NCBI GenBank assembly: GCA_019423635.1
Contig: JAHZBA010000005.1
Span: 73,689 to 107,390 of the forward strand
Direction: 5' to 3'
From: Clostridiales bacterium
GTDB taxonomy: Bacteria; Bacillota; Clostridia; Oscillospirales; Oscillospiraceae
Length of the DNA: 33,702 nt
The translations under genes and the position numbers were made by a program. The notes beneath the pieces are model-generated. The model did not search any database. It was not told the origin of the DNA and was given only the letters and a program-made list of their open reading frames with translations. Below, one piece after another: positions 5,981 to 15,287 of this stretch (its first letter is position 1; every line of letters starts with the position of its first letter).

Positions 5981-7909
5981 ATGGCGGAAAAGTTTCAGGC
6001 TGAGCAGTTCCACGCCGGTACCATGACGGACGGCTGGCGCTGGTTCGGCGCCCATCCGGCAAAACGGGGGGGCAGAGAGGGCTGGGAGTTCCGGGTCTGG
6101 GCCCCCCACGCGCAGAGCGTCTCCGTGGTGGGAGATTTCAACCAGTGGGATCAGGCGGCCCATCCGCTGGAGAGGAACGGCCAGATCTGGGAGGGCTTCC
6201 TCCCCGGACTGGAGCAGTATACGTCCTATAAATATGCAGTACAGGGCGGAGACGGCCAGTGGCGCCTGAAGGCGGACCCCTACGGCTTTCACACGGAGAC
6301 CCGGCCTGCCACGGCCAGCAAGCTCTATGACATCTCCGGGTTTCACTGGACGGACGCCGTGTTTCAGGAGCGGCAGCGGCAGCACCCGGTGTACGACTCC
6401 CCCCTGAACATCTATGAGGTCCACCTGGGCTCCTGGAAGAAGCGGGAGAACGGAGACTTCATCGACTACCGGGACCTGGCCAGGGACCTGGCGGCCTATG
6501 TCAAAGAGATGGGCTATACGGCCATTGAGCTGCTGCCGGTGACGGAGCACCCGCTGGATGACTCCTGGGGCTATCAGGGCACGGGGTACTTTGCCCCCAC
6601 CTCCCGCTTCGGAAAGCCGGAGGACTTCATGTGGTTTGTCAACCACATGCACAAAAACAACATCACCGTGATTCTGGACTGGGTGCCCGCCCATTTCTGC
6701 AAGGACATCCAGGGCCTGTACGAGTTTGACGGCGCCTGCTGCTACGAGTACTCAGACCCCAACAAGTGGGAGCACGCCAGCTGGGGCACCCGGGTCTTTG
6801 ACTACGGCAGACCGGAGGTCAAGAGCTTCCTCTTCTCCTCCGCCCGCTTCTGGCTGGAGGAGTACCACATCGACGGGCTGCGGGTGGACGCGGTGGCCTC
6901 CATGCTGTATCTGGATTACGACCGCCAGGGCGGCGCCTGGACGCCCAACCGGTACGGCGGACATGAGAATCTGGAGGCCATTGACTTTTTGCGCCAGCTG
7001 AACGCCATGGCCTTCCAGGTAAAGCCTGAGGTGCTGATGATCGCGGAGGAGTCCACCGCCTGGCCTCTGGTCACCCGGCCTGCCGACGTGGGGGGCCTGG
7101 GCTTCAACCTCAAGTGGAACATGGGCTGGATGAACGACATGTGCCACTACCTGAAGCTGGACCCCTGGTTCCGGCAGGACCACCATAAGGACATCACCTT
7201 CTCCATGATGTACGCCTTCTCGGAGAACTTCGTCCTGCCCATGAGTCACGACGAGGTGGTCCACATGAAGGGCTCCGTGGTGGGCAAGATGCCGGGAGAT
7301 TATGTAAACCAGCTCCGGTGCGAGCGGGGCTTCTACGCCTACCTGCTGGCCCATCCCGGCAAGAAGCTGATGTTCATGGGCGCGGAGCTGGGGCAGTGGC
7401 ATGAGTGGGACTCCGACGAGCAGCTGGACTGGTACCTGCTGAACAACGAGGAAAACCGCAGGCAGCATCAGTTCTTCAAGGACATCAACGCCTTTTACAA
7501 GAAGCAGCCTGCCCTGTGGGAGATCGACTTCAGCTGGGAGGGCTTCGAATGGCTGGTACCCGACGACAATCACAACAACGTGGTGGTCTTCCTGCGCAGG
7601 GACAAGAAGGGCCGCGATCTCCTGTGCGCGGTGAACTTCTCCCCCAATACCTATGAAAACTACCGGATGGGCGTTCCGGCCCACCGGAAGTATACCCCCG
7701 TTTTCAACACGGACGACGCGGCCTACGGCGGCGACGGCTTCGGCGATCAGGAACCGGTGATGGTGGAGGCGATTCCCTCCCACGGCAAGGAGCACTCCAC
7801 CGCCATTAAGATTCCCGCCTTCGGCGCGGTGTTCCTGCGGGGGGAGGGCACGTTCCCGAAATCCAAACCCAGGGCCAAAAAACAGGCAAAGGAGCTTGTG
7901 GAGAAATGA
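5981..7909 (+). CDS. glgB: 1,4-alpha-glucan branching enzyme GlgB
   Basis: This 642-residue protein has the usual length of GlgB. It transfers alpha-1,4 chains to alpha-1,6 positions in glycogen. The N-terminal part (about 25-115) is a CBM48-type beta sandwich (FRVWAPHAQSVSVVGDFNQWD). The GH13 barrel follows, with the SWGYQGTGYFAPTSR region, the nucleophile Asp303 in GLRVDAV, the acid/base Glu356 in IAEES and the SHDEVVH transition-state Asp. The start at 5981 follows GGAGAGGAGCAGG and lies downstream of the promoter. Its stop overlaps the glgC start (ATGA), so the two are coupled. It is the first gene of the glycogen operon. Confidence 0.96.
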   Translation: MAEKFQAEQFHAGTMTDGWRWFGAHPAKRGGREGWEFRVWAPHAQSVSVVGDFNQWDQAAHPLERNGQIWEGFLPGLEQYTSYKYAVQGGDGQWRLKADPYGFHTETRPATASKLYDISGFHWTDAVFQERQRQHPVYDSPLNIYEVHLGSWKKRENGDFIDYRDLARDLAAYVKEMGYTAIELLPVTEHPLDDSWGYQGTGYFAPTSRFGKPEDFMWFVNHMHKNNITVILDWVPAHFCKDIQGLYEFDGACCYEYSDPNKWEHASWGTRVFDYGRPEVKSFLFSSARFWLEEYHIDGLRVDAVASMLYLDYDRQGGAWTPNRYGGHENLEAIDFLRQLNAMAFQVKPEVLMIAEESTAWPLVTRPADVGGLGFNLKWNMGWMNDMCHYLKLDPWFRQDHHKDITFSMMYAFSENFVLPMSHDEVVHMKGSVVGKMPGDYVNQLRCERGFYAYLLAHPGKKLMFMGAELGQWHEWDSDEQLDWYLLNNEENRRQHQFFKDINAFYKKQPALWEIDFSWEGFEWLVPDDNHNNVVVFLRRDKKGRDLLCAVNFSPNTYENYRMGVPAHRKYTPVFNTDDAAYGGDGFGDQEPVMVEAIPSHGKEHSTAIKIPAFGAVFLRGEGTFPKSKPRAKKQAKELVEK

Positions 7910-9114
7910 AAAAAGAGTGTATTGCAATGCTGCTGGCCGGAGGCCAGGGCAGCCGGCTGTACGTCCTCACCGGGGATATGGCCAAGCCTGCGGTTCCCTT
8001 CGGCGGGAAGTATCGGATCATTGATTTCCCTCTGTCCAACTGCTCGAACTCCGGCATTGACACCGTGGGCGTGCTCACCCAGTACCGCCCTCTGGAGCTG
8101 AACAGCTACATCGGCAGCGGCCAGCCCTGGGACCTGGACGGTTCCACCGGCGGAGTCCATATCCTGCCCCCCTATCAGGGCAGCAAGGGCGGCACCTGGT
8201 ACAAGGGCACCGCCAATGCGATTTATCAGAATATCGGCTTCATTGATCTGTATGATCCCGACTATGTGGTGATCCTCTCCGGTGACCACATCTACAAAAT
8301 GGACTACTCCGACATGGTACAGCGCCACAAGGAGGCCGACGCCGCGTGCACCATCTCCGTCATGGAGGTGCCCTGGGCCGAGGCGCCGCGGTTTGGCATC
8401 ATGAGCGTGGACGGCAGCGACATGATCACTGAGTTCGCCGAAAAGCCGAAGGAGCCCAAGAGCAATCTGGCCTCCATGGGCATCTATGTGTTCTCCTGGA
8501 AGAAGCTGCGGCAGTACCTGACGGAGGACGAGGCCAACCCGGCCTCCGAGAACGACTTCGGCAAGAACGTCATCCCCGCCATGCTTGGAAACGGCGAGAG
8601 AATGGCGGCCTACCGCTTTGCGGGCTACTGGAAGGACGTGGGGACGCTGGAGTCCCTGTGGGACGCCAATATGGATATGCTCTCCCCGGAGTCCGGCCTG
8701 GATCTGCGGGACGAGTCCTGGCCCATCTATGCCCGGTCCGTCAATGCGCCGCCCACCTTTGTGGGCCGCAGCGCCCATCTGAGCCACAGCGCCATCAACC
8801 GCGGCAGCGTCATTGAGGGGACCGTGGAGAACTCGGTGCTCTCTCCCAGCGTCACTGTGGGCGAGGGGGCCAGGGTCAGCTATTCCGTGTTGCTGCCGGG
8901 CACCGTGGTGGAGCCCGGCGCGGTGGTGGAGTACGCCATCCTGGGCGAGGGCTGCCGCATCGGCCGGAACTGCCGGGTGGGCGGCACGCCGGAGGCCACG
9001 GCGCCCGCGCCCTGGGGCCTGACGGTGCTGGCTCCCGGCTGCCAGGTGGCCGAGGGCCGGAAAGTGGCGGCCGGCATTATGCTGGACCGCAGCGGTGAGG
9101 AGGTGTCCAAATGA
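7906..9114 (+). CDS. glgC: Glucose-1-phosphate adenylyltransferase, catalytic subunit GlgC
   Basis: This 402-residue enzyme makes ADP-glucose from ATP and glucose-1-phosphate, the committed step of glycogen synthesis. The nucleotide-binding motif LAGGQGSRLYVLT is near residues 10-22, followed by AKPAVPFGGKYRIIDFPLSNC, the GTANAIYQN loop, SGDHIYKMDY and FAEKPKEP. The C-terminal 120 residues form left-handed beta-helix repeats (SVIEGTVENSVLSPSVTVG). It overlaps both glgB upstream and glgD downstream by ATGA, consistent with a GlgC-GlgD complex made in step. Confidence 0.96.
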   Translation: MKKECIAMLLAGGQGSRLYVLTGDMAKPAVPFGGKYRIIDFPLSNCSNSGIDTVGVLTQYRPLELNSYIGSGQPWDLDGSTGGVHILPPYQGSKGGTWYKGTANAIYQNIGFIDLYDPDYVVILSGDHIYKMDYSDMVQRHKEADAACTISVMEVPWAEAPRFGIMSVDGSDMITEFAEKPKEPKSNLASMGIYVFSWKKLRQYLTEDEANPASENDFGKNVIPAMLGNGERMAAYRFAGYWKDVGTLESLWDANMDMLSPESGLDLRDESWPIYARSVNAPPTFVGRSAHLSHSAINRGSVIEGTVENSVLSPSVTVGEGARVSYSVLLPGTVVEPGAVVEYAILGEGCRIGRNCRVGGTPEATAPAPWGLTVLAPGCQVAEGRKVAAGIMLDRSGEEVSK

Positions 9115-10223
9115 ACGGACTGCATGGAATTATCTTTTCCTATGAGGAGCGCGGCGACCTGCGGGAGCTGGCGGAGATCCGCTCCGCGTCCTCCATTCCC
9201 TTCGGCGGCCGCTATCGGGCCATTGACTTTGCCCTGTCCAACCTGGTAAACGCCGGCGTCACCGACGTGGGTGTGGTGCTCCACGGCCGGTATCAGAGTA
9301 TTCTGGACCACCTGGGCACCGGCAAGGTCTGGGACCTCAGCCGCAAGCGGGGCGGCTTGCGGGTGCTGCCGCCCTTCAACTCCCGGGATGATTGGGGCAT
9401 TCTGCCCTTCCGGGGCAAGATGGAGGCTTTGGCGGGAGTCCGGACCTATCTCGACACCATCCGGCAGGACTATGTGGCGCTGATGGACGGCGATCTGGTG
9501 GTCAACCTGCCCCTGTCGGAGATCTATGAGAGCCACATGAAGTCCGGAGCGGATATCACTGTGGTCTGCGGGAACGACAGCTTCCAGACCGCCGACGGCA
9601 CCTACTTTGAGTTCAACGCGGAGGGCCGGATCACGGATGTGCTCTTCAATCTCCAGCACCCCAGAGGTTACCGGGGACTGGATGTCTATATCCTCTCCAC
9701 AAAGCTGCTGCTGGAGCTGGTGGACAGCTGTGCCGCCAAGGATCAGGTCAGCTGGCGGAGGGATGTGCTGCTGGCCAGGAAGGACCAGCTCCGTATGCGC
9801 AGCTACATCTGGAGCGGCTTTGCCGCCCAGATCCGCTCCGTGCAGGAGTACTATGACCGCAGTATGCAGCTGCTGGACCCGGCGATCCGGGCGGATCTGT
9901 TCACGCCGGCCCGCCCGATCCGGGCGAAGGGCGCCGACAAGTCCTCCACCTATGTGGGAGCCGACGGGTGCTGTATGGATTCTCTGGTGGCCGAGGGCTG
10001 CCATATCGAGGGAACGGTGGAGAACTCCGTTCTGTTCCCCGGCGTAGTGGTGGAGGCCGGCGCAGTGGTTCGTAACTGTGTGCTCTTCAAGGAGACGATT
10101 GTCCGCCGCGGCGCCTCCCTGGCCTATGTCATCGCGGATAAGGATGTGGAGATCCTGCCGGAGCGGACGCTCATGGGTCACGCCACCTATCCGCTGGTCC
10201 TGGCCAAGGGCAGCGTTGTATAA
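9111..10223 (+). CDS. glgD: Glucose-1-phosphate adenylyltransferase-like subunit GlgD
   Basis: This 370-residue paralogue of GlgC starts MNGLHGIIFSYEERGDLREL. The GGxGxRLxxLT nucleotide loop of GlgC is missing here, while the SSIPFGGRYRAIDFALSNLVNAG segment and C-terminal beta-helix repeats (HIEGTVENSVLFPGVVVEAGAVV) remain. GlgD in Firmicutes is regarded as a non-catalytic partner that modulates GlgC. The ATGA overlap with glgC supports a hetero-oligomer. A terminator-like hairpin follows, so glgA may be partly uncoupled. Confidence 0.93.
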   Translation: MNGLHGIIFSYEERGDLRELAEIRSASSIPFGGRYRAIDFALSNLVNAGVTDVGVVLHGRYQSILDHLGTGKVWDLSRKRGGLRVLPPFNSRDDWGILPFRGKMEALAGVRTYLDTIRQDYVALMDGDLVVNLPLSEIYESHMKSGADITVVCGNDSFQTADGTYFEFNAEGRITDVLFNLQHPRGYRGLDVYILSTKLLLELVDSCAAKDQVSWRRDVLLARKDQLRMRSYIWSGFAAQIRSVQEYYDRSMQLLDPAIRADLFTPARPIRAKGADKSSTYVGADGCCMDSLVAEGCHIEGTVENSVLFPGVVVEAGAVVRNCVLFKETIVRRGASLAYVIADKDVEILPERTLMGHATYPLVLAKGSVV

Positions 10224-10232
10224 CCTTGTCAG

Positions 10233-10257
10233 AAAGGGGGGCGGGGCCCCCCTTTTT
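10233..10257 (+). terminator. Hairpin with T-run between glgD and glgA
   Basis: Six G (10236-10241) pair with six C (10247-10252) over a five-base loop, extended by A/T pairs and followed by TTTTT. It could end or attenuate glgBCD transcription before glgA. Confidence 0.7.
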
Positions 10258-10466
10258 CCCCGGCCCTGAGGCGCCGGGACTCCCCGTTTTTTCTCAGGGT
10301 CCGTTGGAACATGCGGGAAAGCCTTCCTGCCGGCGGCGGTGTCCGCCTCCGGTGTGCGGGAGGTGCAGAGCTCCCCGGCGCTTGAGGCGGAGCTCCGGCG
10401 GTTTTCCGATTCGGACGGGCCCCGGCAGTATATTTTTCCGCAATCACGGAAAGGAGATTTGATGAG
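10258..10466. other. glgD-glgA intergenic stretch
   Basis: This 209-bp GC-rich stretch holds a weak dyad (CCCTGAG at 10264-10270 with CTCAGGG at 10293-10299) and a possible -10 TATATT at 10429-10434 with no good -35. One plus-strand frame stays open from 10270 to a TGA at 10468-10470 that forms an ATGA with the glgA start, but it has no credible start codon or ribosome site. I see no supported gene here. Confidence 0.4.
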
Positions 10467-12227
10467 ATGAAGATTTTGTATGCGACCAGTGAGGCAGTAC
10501 CGTTCTGCAAGACCGGCGGTCTTGCGGATGTGGCGGGTTCTCTGCCGCCGTCCCTGGCTGCCGAGGGCGCCGAGGTGGCTGTGGTGCTGCCGCTGTATCA
10601 GCGGGTGCGGGAGCGCTTTGGCTCTGAGCTGGAGTTTTTGTGCTATGACTATGTGGACCTGGCCTGGCGTCATCTCTACTGCGGCCTGTTCTCCCTGGAA
10701 AAGGACGGGGTGACCTGGTACTTCCTGGACAACGAGCAGTATTTCAACCGGCCGGATCTGTATGGCTACGCCGATGACGGCGAGCGCTTCGCCTTCTTCT
10801 CCCGGGCGGTGGTGCGGATGCTGGATCACCTGAAGTTCTGGCCGGAGGTCCTCCACTGCAACGACTGGCAGACGGCCATGGTGCCCGTGTACTTAAAGGA
10901 CGACGGTGTGCGGGAGGACCGCTACCGCTCCATCCGTACCGTGCTGAGCATCCACAACATAGAATATCAGGGCCGCTTCAATCCCTATGTCCTGGGCGAC
11001 CTCTTCGGCCTGGACGCCGGCTGGGTGAAGGACGGCACGCTGCTGATGGACGGCGATCTGAACCTGCTCAAGGGCGCAATTCTCTGCGCCGACGCCGTCA
11101 ACGCCGTGTCCCCCACCTACGCCAATGAGCTGAAAATGCCCTACTTCGCCCACCGGCTGGACGGGATCATCCGCCAGTGCGAGTATAAGCTCTACGGTGT
11201 GCTCAACGGCATTGATATGGACCTCTATAATCCGGCAACAGATCCCCGGATCACCACCAATTACTCCCTGGAGCACCTGGCAGGGAAGGATGAGGATAAG
11301 GCGGCTCTCCAGAAGGTCATGGGGCTGCACCAGGAGCCCTACACGCCGATTCTGGCCGTGGTGAGCCGCCTGGTGTCTCACAAGGGTCTGGACTTGATTT
11401 GCGAGGTGCTTCATGATATAATGGGGCTTCCGGTGCAGCTGGTGATCCTGGGCAAGGGCGAGAGGAAGTACGAGGAGTTCTTCCACTGGGCTGCGCAGCA
11501 GTACAACGGACGGATGGCGGTGCGCCTGGATTACAACGAGGAGCTGTCCATGGCCATTTATGCCGGCGCGGATCTGTTCCTGATGCCCTCCAAGAGCGAG
11601 CCCTGCGGCCTGAGCCAGATGATCGCCATGCGCTACGGCACCGTGCCCATCGTCCGGGAGACCGGCGGCTTGAAGGACACCGTCCAAGCCTATGAGGCCC
11701 AGTGGGATTCCGGCAACGGGTTCAGCTTTGCCAACTATGCCAGCGGCGACATGCTGTATGTGATTCGGGAGGCCGTGTACCTGTACAAGGACTATCCGGA
11801 CGTGTTCAGCCGCCTGCGCAAGCGCGCCATGGACTGCGATTTCAGCTGGGCCCGCAGCGCCAAGGAGTACCTGCGGATCTATGCCAACGTCACCGGCCAG
11901 CATGTGGCCCTGACGGGGCCGTCGGAGGAGACTGCGGCGGAGCCGGCGGCGGAAGAGGCCGCTCCCGCGGCGGAGATTCCCGCGGACACGGCTCCGGAGG
12001 CCGCTCCCGCAGCGGAGGTTCCGGAGACCGCGCCTGCGGCGGAGCCGGCGGCAGAGGAGACTGCGCCTGCGGTAGAGGCTCCGGCGGAGGCCCCGGCGGC
12101 GGAAGAGACCACGCCTGCGGCGGAGGCTGAGAAGCCTCAAAAGAAGGCTGCTGCGAAGAAGCCGCGGAAGACCACAGAAAAAAAAGCTGCTGCGCCGAAG
12201 GGAAAGAAGAAGGGTGCGGCAAAGTAG
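10467..12227 (+). CDS. glgA: Glycogen synthase GlgA with an acidic-then-basic low-complexity tail
   Basis: Residues 1-482 are a normal GT5 starch/glycogen synthase that adds glucose from ADP-glucose to glycogen. The ADP-glucose loop KTGGLADV is at residues 15-22, and HCNDWQTA, SIHNIEYQG, VSRLVSHKG, SKSEPCGLSQ and RETGGLKDT follow in order. Residues 484-556 are an Ala/Pro/Glu-rich repeat and 557-586 are Lys/Ala-rich, resembling a histone-H1-type tail. Typical GlgA proteins end near residue 480, so this extension is unusual. The start follows AAGGAG by about ten bases. glgP begins ten bases after the stop. Confidence 0.94.
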   Translation: MKILYATSEAVPFCKTGGLADVAGSLPPSLAAEGAEVAVVLPLYQRVRERFGSELEFLCYDYVDLAWRHLYCGLFSLEKDGVTWYFLDNEQYFNRPDLYGYADDGERFAFFSRAVVRMLDHLKFWPEVLHCNDWQTAMVPVYLKDDGVREDRYRSIRTVLSIHNIEYQGRFNPYVLGDLFGLDAGWVKDGTLLMDGDLNLLKGAILCADAVNAVSPTYANELKMPYFAHRLDGIIRQCEYKLYGVLNGIDMDLYNPATDPRITTNYSLEHLAGKDEDKAALQKVMGLHQEPYTPILAVVSRLVSHKGLDLICEVLHDIMGLPVQLVILGKGERKYEEFFHWAAQQYNGRMAVRLDYNEELSMAIYAGADLFLMPSKSEPCGLSQMIAMRYGTVPIVRETGGLKDTVQAYEAQWDSGNGFSFANYASGDMLYVIREAVYLYKDYPDVFSRLRKRAMDCDFSWARSAKEYLRIYANVTGQHVALTGPSEETAAEPAAEEAAPAAEIPADTAPEAAPAAEVPETAPAAEPAAEETAPAVEAPAEAPAAEETTPAAEAEKPQKKAAAKKPRKTTEKKAAAPKGKKKGAAK

Positions 12228-12236
12228 GGGAGACAC

Positions 12237-14663
12237 ATGACAGAATTTACGACAAAAACACTGGAAGAAGCCATTACTGCCAAGCTCATGCTGAATTTCA
12301 GCAAAATGCCGGAGGAGGCCACCGAGCAGGAGATGATGAAGGCCTGCGCCCTGGTTCTGCGGGACGTGATGTCCCTGCGCCGGGGGGAGACCCGGAAGAA
12401 GATCTATCGGGAGCAGCAGCGGCGGGTTCACTATCTGTCCCTGGAGTTTTTGATGGGCCGGAGCCTGATGAAGAACGCCTACAATCTGGAGGTGCTGCCG
12501 CAGCTGCGCCAGGCGCTGGAGAACCTGGGCTTCAAGGCGGCGGACATCTTTGAGCTGGAGCCGGACGCGGCTCTGGGCAACGGCGGCCTGGGACGCCTGG
12601 CTGCCTGCTATCTGGACTCCATGACCACGCTGGAGATTCCCGCCACGGGCTATTCCATCTGCTATGAGCTGGGCATCTTCAAGCAGAAGATCGTGGAGGG
12701 CCAGCAGGTGGAGCTGCCGGACGACTGGAAGGACCTGGGCTCCGTGTGGCTGCGGCCGCGGCTGGACGAGGTGGAGGAGGTCCGCTTCGGCGGCACGCTC
12801 CGGGAGTTCTGGGACGGCGGGCACCTGCACATCGTCAACGAGGGCGCCACCACGGTGCAAGCCGTGCCCTGCGACATGGTCATTGCCGGCTACGATACAA
12901 AGCATGTCAACATCCTGCGCCTGTGGGACGCCCGGGCCACCAAGCCCATCGACATGCATCTGTTCTCCCAGGGCGAGTACCTGAAGGCCGCCGAGGAGGA
13001 GGCCATGGCGGAGACCATCGCCAAAGTGCTCTATCCGGAGGATAACCACTACGAGGGCAAGTCTCTTCGGCTCAAGCAGCAGTATTTCTTTGTCTCTGCC
13101 ACGGTGCAGTCCATCGCCAAGAAGCACCTGAATCTCTATGGCACGCTCCACAACTTCCACGAGAAGAATGTGATTCAGATCAACGACACCCACCCGGCCC
13201 TGGTGATCCCGGAGCTGATGCGGATCTTTATCGATGAGGCGGGCATGGACTGGGAGGAGGCCTGGAACATCACCTCCCATTCCGTGGCCTACACGAACCA
13301 CACCGTTCTGGCGGAGGCCCTGGAGCGCTGGCCCCAGACCCTGATCCAGGACCTGCTGCCCCGGATCTGGCAGATTCTGGTGGAGATCTCCGGCCGCTGG
13401 CAGAAGAAGGTGGAGGACTTCTATCACGACATGGCCAAGACCGAGCGGATGGCCATCATCTGGGGCGGCGAGGTGCGCATGGCGAACCTGTGTATCGCCG
13501 GCGGTATGGCCGTCAACGGCGTCAGCGCCCTCCACTCCGACATTTTGCGCAATGACGTCTTCAAGGACGCCTGCGGCATGGAGCCCCGGAAGTTCCAGAA
13601 CGTCACCAACGGCGTGGACCACCGCCGCTGGCTCAGTGAGATCAACCCCGGCCTGGACAGCCTCATCAAAGACCTCACCGGCGGGGACGACTACCTGATG
13701 CATCCCCTGGCGCTGCGGAAGCTGGATGATTTTGCCGGGGACCAGGCGGTTTTGGACCGGCTGGCAGAGATCAAGTATCAGAACAAAAAGAGCTTTGCCG
13801 ATCATGCAAAGCGGACCCGGGGCGTGGAGCTGAACCCGGACGCCATCTTCGATGTGCAGGTGAAGCGGCTCCACGAGTACAAGCGGCAGCTTTTGAACGT
13901 GCTGCACATCATCGCCCTCTACCAGCGGCTCCAGGACGACCCCAATGCCATCACCCATCCCCACACCTTCCTCTTCGGCGCCAAGGCGGCGCCGGGATAC
14001 GCGGTGGCCAAGCGGATCATCCGCCTCATCAACTCCCTGGCGGACCAGATTGAACACGATCCCATCTGCAAGGACAAATTACAGGTGGTGTTCCTGGAGA
14101 ACTACCGGGTGTCTCTGGCGGAGAAGCTGATGCCCGCCAGCGAGGTCAGCCAGCAGATTTCCACCGCGGGCAAGGAGGCCAGCGGCACCGGCAACATGAA
14201 ATTCATGATGAACGGCGCCCTGACGGTGGGGACCCTGGACGGCGCCAATGTGGAGATGCACGAGGTGCTGGGAGACGAGAACATGTTCCTCTTCGGCCTC
14301 CGGGCGGAGGAGGTCAGCCAGGTCAAGCGGGAGGGCTATGTGCCCCAGCGGCTGTACACCCGGGATGAGCGGCTCCGCCGCTGCCTGGATGCCCTGCGCG
14401 TGGGCTTCCGGGACGGGGTGGCCTATGAGGATCTGTACCAGCGGCTGCTGTTTGGCGGCGGCGGAAGCCCTGCCGACGAGTATCTGCTCCTGGCGGACTT
14501 CGAGGCCTACTGCGATGCGGAGCGGCGCATGGCGGAGACGTACCTGGACACGCGGAAATGGAATGAGATGAGTCTGCACAATATTGCCCGCAGCGGAATT
14601 TTTGCCGCCGACCGGGCGGTGGCGCAGTATGCCGAAAACATTTGGCATGTGCCCCACAAGTAA
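12237..14663 (+). CDS. glgP: Glycogen/maltodextrin phosphorylase GlgP
   Basis: This 808-residue GT35 enzyme releases glucose-1-phosphate from glycogen or maltodextrin chain ends using pyridoxal phosphate. It contains ALGNGGLGRLAACYLDS near the N-terminal third, the INDTHPALVIPELMR segment, and the cofactor site EASGTGNMKFMMNG with Lys655 as the Schiff-base lysine. The Ala/Gly-rich GALTVGTLDGANVEM segment follows. The start is ten bases after glgA, behind AGGGGAGA, so the two are co-transcribed. Synthesis and breakdown enzymes are thus in one locus, a common Clostridial arrangement. Confidence 0.96.
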   Translation: MTEFTTKTLEEAITAKLMLNFSKMPEEATEQEMMKACALVLRDVMSLRRGETRKKIYREQQRRVHYLSLEFLMGRSLMKNAYNLEVLPQLRQALENLGFKAADIFELEPDAALGNGGLGRLAACYLDSMTTLEIPATGYSICYELGIFKQKIVEGQQVELPDDWKDLGSVWLRPRLDEVEEVRFGGTLREFWDGGHLHIVNEGATTVQAVPCDMVIAGYDTKHVNILRLWDARATKPIDMHLFSQGEYLKAAEEEAMAETIAKVLYPEDNHYEGKSLRLKQQYFFVSATVQSIAKKHLNLYGTLHNFHEKNVIQINDTHPALVIPELMRIFIDEAGMDWEEAWNITSHSVAYTNHTVLAEALERWPQTLIQDLLPRIWQILVEISGRWQKKVEDFYHDMAKTERMAIIWGGEVRMANLCIAGGMAVNGVSALHSDILRNDVFKDACGMEPRKFQNVTNGVDHRRWLSEINPGLDSLIKDLTGGDDYLMHPLALRKLDDFAGDQAVLDRLAEIKYQNKKSFADHAKRTRGVELNPDAIFDVQVKRLHEYKRQLLNVLHIIALYQRLQDDPNAITHPHTFLFGAKAAPGYAVAKRIIRLINSLADQIEHDPICKDKLQVVFLENYRVSLAEKLMPASEVSQQISTAGKEASGTGNMKFMMNGALTVGTLDGANVEMHEVLGDENMFLFGLRAEEVSQVKREGYVPQRLYTRDERLRRCLDALRVGFRDGVAYEDLYQRLLFGGGGSPADEYLLLADFEAYCDAERRMAETYLDTRKWNEMSLHNIARSGIFAADRAVAQYAENIWHVPHK

Positions 14664-14673
14664 GAGCCAGAAA

Positions 14674-14704
14674 GGGGCCCGGACAGATGTCCGGGCCTCT
14701 TTTT
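14674..14704 (+). terminator. Intrinsic terminator after glgP
   Basis: GGCCCGGACA (14676-14685) pairs with TGTCCGGGCC (14688-14697), then a CTCTTTTT tract. It ends the glycogen operon. Confidence 0.88.
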
Positions 14705-14813
14705 GAGTACTTCTTTAAAAAAATTTCCCCGGCCGGCGGGATTTTTTCCCCGGCTGAGGGATATTCCCAATAGAAAGATCTTTCGACCCTGACACGAAGC
14801 GAGGTGAGACGAA

Positions 14814-15287
14814 ATGACGGACGCGGCCTTTGAAGCGGCGGTGGAGCGCTATAGCGACACCGTGTTCCGGCTGGCCTACAGCTACCTGAAAAACCGGGCG
14901 GACGCGGAGGATGTGATGCAGGAGACCTTGCTGAAGCTCTATGGTGAGACCTTCGACAGTCCGGACCACGAGCGGTACTGGGTGATCCGGGTGGCCGTGA
15001 ACGAGTGCAGAAAGCTGCTGCGGGCCCCCTGGCGCCGGAGAACCGCCTCCCTGGAGGAGCTGCCGGAGGCGGCGGTCTTCGACACTCCGGCCCAGAGCGG
15101 GCTGTTCCAGGAGGTGATGGCCCTGCCGCCGAAGTACCGGGCGGCGATTTACCTGCACTACTATGAGGGCTATGCCGTCCGGGAGATCGCCGCCATGATG
15201 CGGGCGAATCCGTCCACCGTCCAGACCTGGCTGATGCGGGCCAGGGGACAGCTGAGGAGTAATTTGAAGGAGGCAGAGAGCCAATGA
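14814..15287 (+). CDS. ECF-type RNA polymerase sigma factor
   Basis: This 157-residue protein has the two-domain layout of extracytoplasmic-function sigma factors. Region 2 is at about 10-75 (VFRLAYSYLKNRADAEDVMQETLLKLY), including the NRADAEDVMQE helix that contacts the -10 region. Region 4 is at about 95-150 (LPPKYRAAIYLHYYEGYAVREIAAMM, then STVQTWLMRARGQLR), a helix-turn-helix for the -35. It probably directs a small regulon including its own operon. Its stop overlaps the start of the next gene (ATGA), a membrane protein expected to be its anti-sigma partner. A 12-bp palindrome, GAAAGATCTTTC (14773-14784), lies about 30 bases upstream; the promoter itself is not recognisable. Confidence 0.88.
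   Translation: MTDAAFEAAVERYSDTVFRLAYSYLKNRADAEDVMQETLLKLYGETFDSPDHERYWVIRVAVNECRKLLRAPWRRRTASLEELPEAAVFDTPAQSGLFQEVMALPPKYRAAIYLHYYEGYAVREIAAMMRANPSTVQTWLMRARGQLRSNLKEAESQ

Noticed and set aside
10226..10462. 78-codon forward frame in the glgD-glgA gap
   Set aside because: It starts before and reads through the G6/C6 terminator hairpin, is Arg/Pro-rich and has no ribosome site.
8880..10856. 658-codon reverse-strand open frame
   Set aside because: It is antisense to glgC, glgD and the glgA start; an artefact of strong third-position GC bias.
10893..14057. 1054-codon reverse-strand open frame
   Set aside because: It is the mirror of glgA and glgP, with low-complexity Leu/His/Gln-rich composition, no ribosome site and no motif.
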